From positions 1 through 64,000 of the IMG/VR virus record IMGVR_UViG_3300033429_000002: 64,000 nt of DNA, one strand, 5' to 3'. Below the pieces are notes generated by a model. The model did not search any database. It worked only from the letters and a program-made list of their open reading frames with translations, and was not told the DNA's origin. This document shows positions 25,606-32,715 of this stretch, piece by piece. The position numbers and the translations under genes are program-made. Each line of letters opens with the position of its first letter. The stretch's first letter is position 1. The stretch is from a virus.

Positions 25606-25773
25606 TTAGTCTCTATGCTCCCACGGTGTTACCTCTTTGCAGCAATTCGGCACGTTGCATTTTTCATTTTCTGAAACATACCCGCCACAAATAGAATACT
25701 GATATTGTGAAAAACCATACTTGCAAATCCTCTTTCCTTCTCGGTATCCAGTACATTCTTTGTCCTTTTTCAT
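25606..25773 (-). CDS. 55-aa cysteine-rich protein
   Basis: 55 aa read by hand from ATG 25773. Six Cys in 55 residues (positions about 7, 17, 29, 39, 44, 45) suggest metal binding or disulfides. It begins 10 nt after the stop of the upstream gene. Confidence 0.5.
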   Translation of the reverse strand: MKKDKECTGYREGKRICKYGFSQYQYSICGGYVSENEKCNVPNCCKEVTPWEHRD

Positions 25774-25782
25774 CTATCCCCA

Positions 25783-26058
25783 TTATTGATAATTACCTGT
25801 AGATTTTACTTCGTCCTTAGTTATTAATACCCAATCATCCCTTTCAAGCTCTTCAATTGTATACTTGACTTGATGAAAACAAACTTGCCTGACTGTTGGC
25901 GCCTGCGCGTCTCGTACCTCAGTAAAACAAATCCATGCCCACTGGTCAAAATCAGAATGGACCGGCATTTTGACAAACCAAGGTGTCTGAAAGTAGCCAG
26001 GAAGAACTATCCTGTCTAGTCTATCAGTTGCTTTCTTACATGCCTCTAAAAATTTCAT
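25783..26058 (-). CDS. Small protein with faint DUF2829/Tad2-like pattern
   Basis: 91 aa. 'MKFLEACKKATD' at the start and 'YTIEELERDDWVLI' at the end recall the general pattern of DUF2829/Tad2-type proteins (a start helix, then a final 'edilA-DWe' segment), some of which counter Thoeris defence by sequestering signalling nucleotides. The match is weak and the middle differs, so this is a hint only. Confidence 0.45.
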   Translation of the reverse strand: MKFLEACKKATDRLDRIVLPGYFQTPWFVKMPVHSDFDQWAWICFTEVRDAQAPTVRQVCFHQVKYTIEELERDDWVLITKDEVKSTGNYQ

Positions 26059-26071
26059 TCTAAATACCTCC

Positions 26072-26281
26072 TTAAGTTATGTTTTTTTTGGCTAGTTTAC
26101 TCTTTAACCAATTATCAAAATTGCTATTGTATTCGATGTATAGGTCCATGAGTTTAGAATTATCAGCATGTATATCCATTGAGCATACTTCCCCATAGTT
26201 CTTTTCATTCGTAGATTTAGGCGTTACCCATTTGCGTGTATACTCAATTTTTAAATTTCCAGCAATTGATTTTACTTCCAT
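26072..26281 (-). CDS. Unknown small protein
   Basis: 69 aa, two or three beta strands followed by a helix ending KSKLAKKNIT. No motif was recognised. Ordinary composition for this genome. Confidence 0.45.
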   Translation of the reverse strand: MEVKSIAGNLKIEYTRKWVTPKSTNEKNYGEVCSMDIHADNSKLMDLYIEYNSNFDNWLKSKLAKKNIT

Positions 26282-26320
26282 CTCATCCCCTATCAGTTTA
26301 AGTTGTTCGGAAATCCCGAA

Positions 26321-26392
26321 CTACTGGTTTAAAAATTTACGAAGATTATTCCAGATCCTAAAAAACCCCGGATCGTCGAATTTTTTAGCCAT
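26321..26392 (-). CDS. 23-aa ORF
   Basis: MAKKFDDPGFF... followed by a helix and a TAG. It lies in the gap between the 69-aa gene and the tRNA-like gene. Preceded by GGCACA rather than a clear ribosome site, so translation is doubtful. Confidence 0.25.
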   Translation of the reverse strand: MAKKFDDPGFFRIWNNLRKFLNQ

Positions 26393-26522
26393 TGTGCCTC
26401 TAATGGTGGAATATTTTTAAGAATGAGCGCCCGGCAATGGAGCAAGGCGGGTTTTAATCTTCCTTGCAATTACAGCCGTCACTATCAGGACTAACATTTT
26501 GTTGCCGCCACCGCTCCAATAT

Positions 26523-26648
26523 TGGTTGGGCAAGCAGGGTTCGAACCTGCAATTTTTAGTAAAATAGAGTTCCTTTTCTATCGAACCTCAGATTAAGCGC
26601 GCTGCTCTGCTATTTTACCGACGTGTCTACCAATTCCACCACTACCCA
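26523..26648 (-). tRNA. tRNA-Leu-like gene with an internal insertion
   Basis: On the minus strand a complete 5' acceptor (TGGGTAG) and Leu-type D-arm (GTGGAATTGGTAGACAC) pair with a 3' half made of T-arm GCAGG-TTCGAAC-CCTGC, acceptor TTGCCCA, discriminator A and encoded CCA. Between them lie 71 nt instead of about 31. This insert opens with GTAAAATAG and closes with CTATTTTAC (9 bp) and holds tRNA-like pieces (AGAGCAGCGCGC, a CTTAATC loop, GGTTCGA). No standard anticodon stem can be drawn. It begins 5 nt after the upstream gene ends. Confidence 0.6.
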
Positions 26649-26653
26649 TTATT

Positions 26654-26842
26654 TTAGCACTCTTTCTTCTCTTTGATTTCTAGCAGATTAATCTTATCTC
26701 CCCAATAGTCACGGGCTGACTTTTTGCTTTCAAATACGAGTGCCATACCAATACAACCTTTAGGGAAAATTAGATTTCTATGCTTGACCCCGTCGACCAG
26801 AATCTGGCCTTGGTGAGCCTTTAGAGCTATTACTTTTTTCAT
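26654..26842 (-). CDS. Unknown small protein
   Basis: 62 aa, strand-rich start (KVIALKAHQGQILVDG) and a basic helical end. Immediately upstream of the tRNA-like gene. No family was recognised. Confidence 0.45.
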   Translation of the reverse strand: MKKVIALKAHQGQILVDGVKHRNLIFPKGCIGMALVFESKKSARDYWGDKINLLEIKEKKEC

Positions 26843-26866
26843 GTCTCTATCATCTTATTTATTTTA

Positions 26867-26968
26867 TCAGTAACATGGTTCTGCAAACCACCGTTTCCTC
26901 TTTTGTTGAGAGAGCGGCAGGGCTTCTCGTGCCTTAAATGCCTGGATTAGCATTCCGTTTGTTTCCAT
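26867..26968 (-). CDS. 33-aa ORF after the rRNA-like element
   Basis: 33 codons from ATG 26968 with AAGGA 5 nt upstream. Inside it, CCGCTCTCTCAAC (revcomp at 26905-26917) resembles the boundary repeat of the two structured RNAs. It could be a real peptide or a decayed repeat. Confidence 0.35.
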   Translation of the reverse strand: METNGMLIQAFKAREALPLSQQKRKRWFAEPCY

Positions 26969-26986
26969 CTTATTCCTTATAGTTAA

Positions 26987-27155
26987 GAGAGCGGTGTGCT
27001 ATTACGCCAAAGGAGCAAAGACAGTCCACACGCCGTTTTCACTACTTGTTTTGTGTGCCGTTCTAGCTGTTCTTATGTCAAGCTACCCAGTTTATTTAAG
27101 GTTACCCACTCCACTCTTTAAAAGGTGGCTGCCTCTAAGCCAACTTCCCGCTCTC
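26987..27155 (-). ncRNA. Structured RNA resembling the 23S rRNA GTPase-associated centre
   Basis: Minus strand, closed by a perfect 8-bp stem GAGAGCGG/CCGCTCTC (27148-27155 with 26987-26994). From the 5' side it reads GUUGGCUUAGAGGCAGCC (27127-27144), one change from E. coli 23S nt 1059-1076, then UUUAAAG (27116-27122), about 105 nt of insert, then GCGUAAUAGC (26998-27007) followed by ACAC. These are the two loops of helices 43-44 that bind L11 and contain A1067 and A1095 in E. coli. The insert carries its own hairpins and the 10-mer UAGCUUGACA also found in 23S. It lies between two small genes with no overlapping minus-strand ORF. Confidence 0.75.
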
Positions 27156-27161
27156 ACGTTT

Positions 27162-27524
27162 TCACTTCTCTTTGAGCTGTTCTATCTTATCAGTGACATA
27201 GCTTTGATAATCTGAATGGTTCGTTTGGATAAGCCATTTTTCCAGGGTTTCTGCGAATTCGTTCCAACCTTCTTTTCTGCTTTCTGTAGCTGTGTTAAAC
27301 GGAACCGGTGTTTTATCATTCCACTCTTGAAACACTGATTTTGGTGGTTCGTAGATCCATGTTTCTGAAAAATCTGCAACATCAAGCCGGAACGGTTTTT
27401 TATCAATCTCAGAATAAACAGACGTTCCAGAGATGTAATAAAAAATATCCCCGGATATATGCCTGAACCTTCCCCCGTTTTCATCGCACATCTCAACGGC
27501 TTCCTTCAAAGTACATTCTTTCAT
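27162..27524 (-). CDS. Unknown protein
   Basis: 120 aa, no membrane segment. The N-terminal half has Gly/Tyr-rich strands ('GRFRHISGDIFYYISG'); the C-terminal half is helical with two Trp. The ATG abuts the stop of the upstream gene. Its stop is 7 nt before the rRNA-like element, so both may share a transcript. Confidence 0.5.
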   Translation of the reverse strand: MKECTLKEAVEMCDENGGRFRHISGDIFYYISGTSVYSEIDKKPFRLDVADFSETWIYEPPKSVFQEWNDKTPVPFNTATESRKEGWNEFAETLEKWLIQTNHSDYQSYVTDKIEQLKEK

Positions 27525-27734
27525 TTATAGTACCTCTCTTGATTTACCTTCAATTATACCGTTTATTTCTCCGACCCTTTCCAGATAAGCCGCTGACATA
27601 GCTTTTCCATGTTCATCTTCTCCTAATGTGCTATCTTGCAAATCAAACACAAAATTATTAATTGATACTCTGACGGTCATCGCTTGGGCCGGAGTTAGTT
27701 TTACGCCATTTATGATGATGATTGGCTCACTCAT
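27525..27734 (-). CDS. Unknown small protein
   Basis: 69 aa. 'IIINGVKLTPAQAMTVRVSINNF' suggests a strand then a helix with the recurring phage motif 'LT.AQ'; acidic C-terminal helix. No function is known. Confidence 0.5.
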   Translation of the reverse strand: MSEPIIIINGVKLTPAQAMTVRVSINNFVFDLQDSTLGEDEHGKAMSAAYLERVGEINGIIEGKSREVL

Positions 27735-27748
27735 AATACCTCTTGTAG

Positions 27749-27964
27749 TTAAAAGTATTCAGCATTGAATTCCATTATATCATCCGCAATATCAGATAAT
27801 AACTCAGGGGATTCAATGATTGGAGCGTCTGATTGCATTATACATTCCCCACTGAAACTCTCATGTTTTTTGAAAAAATCCACAACCTTGTCGTAGACTG
27901 CTTTGATCTTTTCCGGTGTTTCTTCCCATGTTACTTTCATGTCTTCAGTCTTATACTCTTTCAT
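27749..27964 (-). CDS. Unknown small acidic protein
   Basis: 71 aa from ATG 27964, chosen because it overlaps the upstream stop as ATGA; the longer frame (to 28024) adds Thr/Arg residues that are out-of-frame shadow of the upstream gene. Acidic and helical. Unknown function. Confidence 0.5.
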   Translation of the reverse strand: MKEYKTEDMKVTWEETPEKIKAVYDKVVDFFKKHESFSGECIMQSDAPIIESPELLSDIADDIMEFNAEYF

Positions 27965-28455
27965 TGTTCCTCTAGTTGTTCGAGTTGTTCGAGTGCTAAA
28001 TGAATTAACCGAAAGGCTTTCCATGATTTATCACGTAGTTTTTCAGGATCAATAGACCCTAGCAATAAATCAGCATCTTTAATGGCATCAATAACCGGTT
28101 GCGTTCTTTTGCGCTCGTTTTTTTCTGCTGATTTTGCCAACTCTAAAAGCTCACTTGCAGTGTATGGGGTCGCCCTAGCGTCGGCTATTGAATCGTCGTA
28201 CTTTGCTTTAAACATTTTTAACAACTCCTCAGCACTAACCGGTCCATCTTCGATTGGTTCTAGCCATGAATCAGGGATGTCTTTAAAAAACCAATTCCAT
28301 CCCGCTAGAGTAGTTCCTGAAATTATTTCCTCAACTATAAAATCATTACAATCCTGCAATGAGTATAGTCCCTTCTCATTTAATGCCATGACAATATCAC
28401 AGTCTTTGCGCTGGACCATCTCAGGAATAACTAATTTATATCTTTTAGTCATCAC
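27961..28455 (-). CDS. Unknown helical protein
   Basis: 164 aa. Ends in a Leu/Glu-rich helix (HLALEQLEQLEEQ). Middle segment 'FFKDIPDSWLEPIEDGPVSAEELL' and the 'YTASELLELAKSAE' helix are regular but not recognised. ATGA coupling to the downstream gene. Confidence 0.55.
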   Translation of the reverse strand: MMTKRYKLVIPEMVQRKDCDIVMALNEKGLYSLQDCNDFIVEEIISGTTLAGWNWFFKDIPDSWLEPIEDGPVSAEELLKMFKAKYDDSIADARATPYTASELLELAKSAEKNERKRTQPVIDAIKDADLLLGSIDPEKLRDKSWKAFRLIHLALEQLEQLEEQ

Positions 28456-28473
28456 ATCCCCTTTTGCTATATG

Positions 28474-28752
28474 TTATTGTTTGTTTAGTAGCTCCGTAAA
28501 TTGAAGGTCATCGATATCATAGTCATAAATTGCCTGTTCTAGTCCTTTTTCAAGCTCTGCGATTCTACCGTTCTTCCACACTGGACAGTATTCTTCGTGG
28601 TACTTCCGCTCAGGCGTTTTTGTCAGGCATTTGCAAAGTTCGTGAAGGCGTGAATTTTTTCCAGCAAGCTTATTCATCAGATCCGCAGATGATTTTATTT
28701 CATCAGGTATTATCCCAAAATTCTTAATTTGCTGTTCAGCTTCTTTTTTCAT
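28474..28752 (-). CDS. Unknown small protein with Cys-His cluster
   Basis: 92 aa. 'ELCKCLTKTPERKYHEEYCPVW' contains three Cys and one His and may bind metal; flanks are helical. It directly follows the ClpX-type zinc finger gene. Unrecognised. Confidence 0.5.
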   Translation of the reverse strand: MKKEAEQQIKNFGIIPDEIKSSADLMNKLAGKNSRLHELCKCLTKTPERKYHEEYCPVWKNGRIAELEKGLEQAIYDYDIDDLQFTELLNKQ

Positions 28753-28947
28753 TTATTCCCACATATGTTTGAACTTTCTTTGCCGATTGTCTCTTTCGAG
28801 AAGATTGATTTTTTTGGCTGATTCTTCGAATATAATCTCAGTGCAAAGCAATACGCACTTGTCGCAGATTGACACCCCTGGACCTGCGATAATAAACATG
28901 ACGTCGTCTTGGTTTTTTCCGCAGAATGAACAATTTATATTTAGCAT
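28753..28947 (-). CDS. Free-standing ClpX-type C4 zinc-finger protein
   Basis: 64 aa. '[19 protein letters not shown]' then '[13 protein letters not shown]' is a near-perfect ClpX N-terminal zinc-binding domain (CxxC...CxxC with the 'LIAGPGV.ICD.CV.LC' signature). In ClpX this domain dimerises and recruits adaptors and substrates such as SspB and lambda O. Here it is encoded without the AAA+ domain and followed by a 25-residue basic helix. It might compete for adaptors or attach to ClpX; that is inference. Confidence 0.75.
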   Translation of the reverse strand: MLNINCSFCGKNQDDVMFIIAGPGVSICDKCVLLCTEIIFEESAKKINLLERDNRQRKFKHMWE

Positions 28948-28982
28948 TTTTATCTAAGCATAGCATAACAGACGACGTTTGT

Positions 28983-29642
28983 CTATCTGTTCATGAATTC
29001 CCATCCATCAATCAGCCATTGAAAATATATCTCTGATTCTTGTTGTGAACCGTACCACCCGCAAGCATAGGGAGGATGAACCTCAACAAGCGCAAGCTTA
29101 CCGTGAGTTGTGGACCCAAAATCAAGAGTTCCGCAGAACCCCTCTTTTATTTTAATCTGGAGATCTGGAGCGTGTAAATCTTCATTTTTACCTTGATACC
29201 ACCAACCTCCAAGATTGATACCATTAGAAATATAATAGCGCCATTCATTCACAAAACGTGTTATCTCTGAGTACCAAAAAGGAGGTTTTTTCTTTTTACT
29301 GTAAGTGCCTCTTGTTATAAACCCGTCAAATCTCTTAAACCTATCAGCTGGCTTCACAAAATATCGCTCACCCAGAATCCATCCGTTAGACTTCCATACT
29401 TTTCTGTGCAGATATCCAGACAACCATTCAGGGTAGTAATCAGGTGTAGGTCTATACCCTAGTATCTTTTCACAAAACTCAACACTGCCACATGGGACAT
29501 GGTTATGGATTATGGTATCTTTGCTATAACTTCTCTTGATCTCAATGTCATTAACCAAGCAATACACTGATAGCTGTTTTGCTTCAGGTGAATGATCGTT
29601 TTTATCGAGAAGAAACCCGTTAAAGTTTTTTAGATTTATCAT
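28983..29642 (-). CDS. ATP-grasp domain protein (DUF4343-like)
   Basis: 219 aa. 'RYFVKPADRFKRFDGFI', 'VNEWRYYISNG', 'GTLDFGSTTHGKLALVEVHPPYACGWYG' and 'FQWLIDGWEFM' follow the phage ATP-grasp pattern: lysine-containing nucleotide site, EWR strand, then the Mg-binding E-V-x-P-P-Y-A. These enzymes ligate a carboxylate to an amine using ATP; the phage substrate is unknown. Catalytic motifs look intact. Confidence 0.7.
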   Translation of the reverse strand: MINLKNFNGFLLDKNDHSPEAKQLSVYCLVNDIEIKRSYSKDTIIHNHVPCGSVEFCEKILGYRPTPDYYPEWLSGYLHRKVWKSNGWILGERYFVKPADRFKRFDGFITRGTYSKKKKPPFWYSEITRFVNEWRYYISNGINLGGWWYQGKNEDLHAPDLQIKIKEGFCGTLDFGSTTHGKLALVEVHPPYACGWYGSQQESEIYFQWLIDGWEFMNR

Positions 29643-29741
29643 TTATTTTACGCGTATTCGTAGTATTGATGTTTTATTTTACGAGTTATGCGGTTTTATC
29701 TTCGTGGGGATACTCTGAATTCGTAGAATTTGTTTTCTTAT
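29643..29741. other. Short AT-rich gap
   Basis: About 100 bases with repeated TATTTTACG-type words and no convincing ORF, promoter or hairpin. Confidence 0.4.
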
Positions 29742-29948
29742 CTAATATCTATCATCTGTAAACAGCTGAATATCACACTTGAAAAACGGATTATGTTTCT
29801 CGCCGCACATATGGCAATAAATTCCGTCTGGGTCAAATCCATCTGGATATTCTCCAATTTGGTCGAGTTCTTCTTTTTTATTTTGCGACCATTTAACCGC
29901 TAGTAATAAGACGGCCACTACTATAATGCCTATGATTATTTGTTCCAT
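29742..29948 (-). CDS. Small membrane protein with metal-site tail
   Basis: 68 aa from ATG 29948, preceded by CGAGGAT; an upstream start at 29993 would overlap the preceding 24-aa ORF. One N-terminal membrane segment (IIIGIIVVAVLLLAV), then an acidic region and 'YCHMCGEKHNPFFKCD', a likely zinc knuckle. Function unknown. Confidence 0.5.
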   Translation of the reverse strand: MEQIIIGIIVVAVLLLAVKWSQNKKEELDQIGEYPDGFDPDGIYCHMCGEKHNPFFKCDIQLFTDDRY

Positions 29949-29961
29949 ATCCTCGTTATTG

Positions 29962-30036
29962 TTAACGTTCCTCAACTGTTGCATACCATCCAATTGGTAT
30001 AATTTCTCCGCATTTTGGGCAAGTAAAATCTAACAT
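29962..30036 (-). CDS. 24-aa zinc-knuckle peptide
   Basis: MLDFTCPKCGEIIP... from ATG 30036 with AGGGGAA 8 nt upstream. One CxxC knuckle in 24 residues. It lies just downstream of the structured RNA at 30055-30142, as the 33-aa ORF does for the rRNA-like RNA. Confidence 0.4.
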   Translation of the reverse strand: MLDFTCPKCGEIIPIGWYATVEER

Positions 30037-30054
30037 GCTTTCCCCTATAGTTAA

Positions 30055-30142
30055 GAGAGCGAGGAAAGGAAACTCGACTTGCTTAAACGGTCTTTACGTC
30101 CTGGCATCCAATCTTTTATAGTCTTTTTTATCCTCCACTCTC
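30055..30142 (-). ncRNA. Second structured RNA sharing the boundary of the rRNA-like RNA
   Basis: Minus strand, 88 nt. Ends pair as GAGAG/CTCTC and GAGG/CCTC around small internal loops; GACU pairs with AGUC further in. The 3' boundary CGCTCTCTTAACTATA (16 nt) is identical to that of the RNA at 26987-27155. A TATAAA lies 3 nt upstream, as a -10 for transcription starting at the GAGAG. The core (GAUUGGAUGCC and GACGUAAAGA) has short resemblances to rRNA (16S 790 region or 23S 5' end) that are too short to decide. Confidence 0.5.
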
Positions 30143-30179
30143 AATTTATACTACACTAGCATAGTTGAAGTATCTTTGT

Positions 30180-30341
30180 CTATGTCATCCCCGATTTCCT
30201 GATAAACACAAAATAGAAGGAAACTACCAAAATACAAGCCCAGAGAGGCCATAATCTTAGGCACATCTCGAACCCCGTTCCGGCGTTTAGTAGAAATAAA
30301 TCCCAGAATGATAATTGAGATAGTAGTAGTTCTTCACACAT
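30180..30341 (-). CDS. 53-aa membrane protein
   Basis: 53 aa from ATG 30341, two bases after the terminase stop. One clear membrane segment (LWPLWACILVVSFYFVFI) near the C-terminus then a short basic tail. Unrecognised. Confidence 0.5.
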   Translation of the reverse strand: MCEELLLSQLSFWDLFLLNAGTGFEMCLRLWPLWACILVVSFYFVFIRKSGMT

Positions 30342-30343
30342 AT

Positions 30344-32017
30344 TTAATTCCTTGTCATTATATCAAATACTGATGTAGTTGAGGCGAAGTATCTAGCAAA
30401 GTTGCAAAGAGCAAGAGAGTCTGATTCATCGGGACTTGTTTCGCCTGTTCTTTTCTTGTAATCTTCCTTTGATTCTATCTTAAGTCTGCCCTTACTGTCA
30501 ACATCTTTGCGTATTGTGGGTAATTGTTTTGAGTATGTATCGTCTGATATTAGTCTAAGCGTTTTCTTGATATCCATAGCTAGCAAATCGAACATTTTTG
30601 CTTTAAAATTGGCGTAGTTTTCCCGGTCTTCCTGTACTTTCCTGTCATCCCATCGCTTACGCCTTGTGAATTCATCACACCATCCATAATGAAACATTAC
30701 CCAGTCAGACGATCCGAAATTGATCTCTAATATCTCAACCTTTGACAGAATATTGTAAACCCGAATACTTTCTAACTCTTCTTTTTCTGGATTCTGTTCT
30801 TGCAGCTCCTTAAGCCTGTCAATTACACCGTGACCAAACCCGCCATCAATTGCCAGTCTCCAATTAGACACGTTTGGATACTCATCTTGTAACCATTCGA
30901 GATAGTTGAGTGTGTTTCCTACCACCTGATTAGTATCATTCTTTGACATGGCGCGTTTGATTCTTTTCCCGTTGAACTCTGCTTTATTGTCATCGGTCTG
31001 TTGCAGTCCTACCATTGAGCTAAGGATTGACTTATCAATCCCAAAACGAGCAACGTCAAGACCGACATACCCCTCTTTTTCATCGTCTATGTCTTGCCAA
31101 GGTCTTTCTTGTGACTTAATAACATGCTCTTCTGATATGATCGAGTCAGAATCTTCAGTTGGGAATTCTCCTATCACTTTCCCTAAAAATAATGGATGCG
31201 ATACTCCCCATTCAATAGCCTTTTCTATTACCCACCTTGTATTGATCAGGTATGGAACAGGGCACAAATAAGATGATAGCCTGTCGATTGCCTCATCATC
31301 TGGTAGAGATTCAATGATCTCAACCTCTGCCTCTATGTCTTCAATGGAATTTATATTGTTGGCTTTCAGGTTGGGAGAATCGAAGCAGGTGATTGAGAAT
31401 TTCTTCCACGATCTGTCTGAAAAGCATTTAAAGAACTGACAATTTCTTGACGTTGGGTTACCGATGGCTATAATCAATACTCTGTAACCTGAGTTGAGAA
31501 GACCTTCAGCTTGCTCCCATAGTTGCGGATCTATCCCGGTTGCCTCATCGAAGATAATAGCAGTCATAAACTTGCCGTGGTACCCTTGGAACACTGAATC
31601 AGTGCCCTGGCCAGTCTCGGACTTAACCCTTCTTTGTGGGCTGAATCCTCTAGCAAACGTTTCAGAGTTAATCCATAGCTCTGTCTCGTTTAACTTGCCT
31701 CTTTTTAATTCTGGGAGTTTATTGTTATAGGCGGTTGTCCATTCCTTCCATAGAAGATCATGAACTTGTCTATATGTTGGTGCGGTTGATATGAGTTTGA
31801 CTTCATCGTAGCTACCCATAATGGCATCACCAATACGGGCATTTGTGAATGTCTTACCTACTGCATGGCAGGCTCTGATTGCTATTCTTTGGTATTTTCC
31901 GGAGTCTATCGCGTCAATGATGGGCTCAAAGTATGGTTGTATTTCGTCACCATGGCCTACCTCGATATAATTGCCGATTGATGAGAGGATGTAGTCAAGT
32001 TGGTCATCTGTGAGCAT
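30344..32017 (-). CDS. terL: Terminase large subunit (packaging ATPase-nuclease)
   Basis: 557 aa. ATPase: variant Walker A 'ACHAVGKT' (about 49-56) and Walker B 'IIFDEA' (about 153-158) with 'GNPTS' as the coupling motif. Nuclease (RNase H-like): 'GLDVARFG' with Asp321, 'DGGFGHGV' near 390 and 'DESDSLALC' near 535. It cuts concatemers and pumps DNA through the portal. It overlaps the small subunit gene by 14 nt. Length and motif order are normal. Confidence 0.9.
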   Translation of the reverse strand: MLTDDQLDYILSSIGNYIEVGHGDEIQPYFEPIIDAIDSGKYQRIAIRACHAVGKTFTNARIGDAIMGSYDEVKLISTAPTYRQVHDLLWKEWTTAYNNKLPELKRGKLNETELWINSETFARGFSPQRRVKSETGQGTDSVFQGYHGKFMTAIIFDEATGIDPQLWEQAEGLLNSGYRVLIIAIGNPTSRNCQFFKCFSDRSWKKFSITCFDSPNLKANNINSIEDIEAEVEIIESLPDDEAIDRLSSYLCPVPYLINTRWVIEKAIEWGVSHPLFLGKVIGEFPTEDSDSIISEEHVIKSQERPWQDIDDEKEGYVGLDVARFGIDKSILSSMVGLQQTDDNKAEFNGKRIKRAMSKNDTNQVVGNTLNYLEWLQDEYPNVSNWRLAIDGGFGHGVIDRLKELQEQNPEKEELESIRVYNILSKVEILEINFGSSDWVMFHYGWCDEFTRRKRWDDRKVQEDRENYANFKAKMFDLLAMDIKKTLRLISDDTYSKQLPTIRKDVDSKGRLKIESKEDYKKRTGETSPDESDSLALCNFARYFASTTSVFDIMTRN

Positions 32018-32648
32018 TCTTTTTCTTTGTCATACGGGCCTTGATGCGCTCGTCTAGATCTGTGTTGCTTGTTTCTTTTCCTTCTTTCTTATCTAGGTTA
32101 AAAGCTGTTCTTTCTAGCTTGATACACTCTGAATGTATTCTTGTTAGTTTATTAAGAACATCTGTAACCGTCTCCGTGTGACTTGTTAACTCTGAGAACC
32201 TTGCCACTGCCACCGATCTCTCTGCCTCGTCTGAGCTTAGTACACCTGAAATTATCTTTCCTATTTTACCTGCGCTTTCCTTTAGTGTTCTTATATCTTT
32301 TCTGTGTTCCCTTACTACCTCAACCCCAATTTTAGCAGCATCTTTTACGACGTCCCTGTCCTTTTCCCTATCCTTGTCTGTTTTAATTTTAGGACCACTC
32401 TGCGAACTTTTGTAAGGTTCGCACTGAGCACCGTCTTGTTTTTCCTGAGAATCTATCTCGATTAGTTGTGTTTCGACCTCCTCTTGATAAGCAGATATTA
32501 GCTCTTTCTTCCACCCCTCTTTTTTTGCTCTTTTTCTTATCGCAGCCTCTGAGATTCCATGCTTTGACCCCATCGCCCTATTTGAGTACTTACCAGTCCT
32601 GTAATCGTTGTATATCTCTTCCCAGTCTATCTTGTTTATTTTTGTCAT
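32004..32648 (-). CDS. terS: Terminase small subunit
   Basis: 214 aa. An N-terminal HTH, 'YSNRAMGSKHGISEAAIRKRAKKEGW' across residues about 22-47, is typical of TerS DNA-recognition domains, followed by charged linker and a helical oligomerisation region. It lies immediately upstream of the large subunit and behind a strong promoter (32684-32712). Confidence 0.8.
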   Translation of the reverse strand: MTKINKIDWEEIYNDYRTGKYSNRAMGSKHGISEAAIRKRAKKEGWKKELISAYQEEVETQLIEIDSQEKQDGAQCEPYKSSQSGPKIKTDKDREKDRDVVKDAAKIGVEVVREHRKDIRTLKESAGKIGKIISGVLSSDEAERSVAVARFSELTSHTETVTDVLNKLTRIHSECIKLERTAFNLDKKEGKETSNTDLDERIKARMTKKKNAHR

Positions 32649-32683
32649 TTACCCCGGTATATTTTTATTTAATTTATACTCTT

Positions 32684-32712
32684 AATATACCGATTATTTT
32701 TTGGTTGGTCAA
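32684..32712 (-). promoter_or_regulatory. Sigma-70-like promoter of the terminase genes
   Basis: Minus strand TTGACC (32707-32712), 17-nt spacer, TATATT (32684-32689), about 35 nt before the TerS ATG. The -35 is again within ATTGACCAAC. Confidence 0.75.
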
Positions 32713-32715
32713 TTT

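Noticed and set aside
26987-27155. Remnant of a host rRNA operon or assembly contamination
   Set aside because: Only the GTPase-centre loops are present, closed by their own stem with an unrelated insert, between phage genes. A fragment of rDNA would show longer continuous similarity.
26994-27215. A 73-codon rightward frame over the rRNA-like RNA
   Set aside because: It is the antisense of the conserved rRNA-like sequence and overlaps the end of a minus-strand gene.
29050-29640. Possible RimK-type glutamate ligase
   Set aside because: Only general ATP-grasp motifs are visible; the specific RimK features were not recognised, so the broader family name is kept.
30055-30142. A tRNA gene (88 nt)
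   Set aside because: No T-loop TTCGANN, no CCA and no anticodon arm could be drawn.
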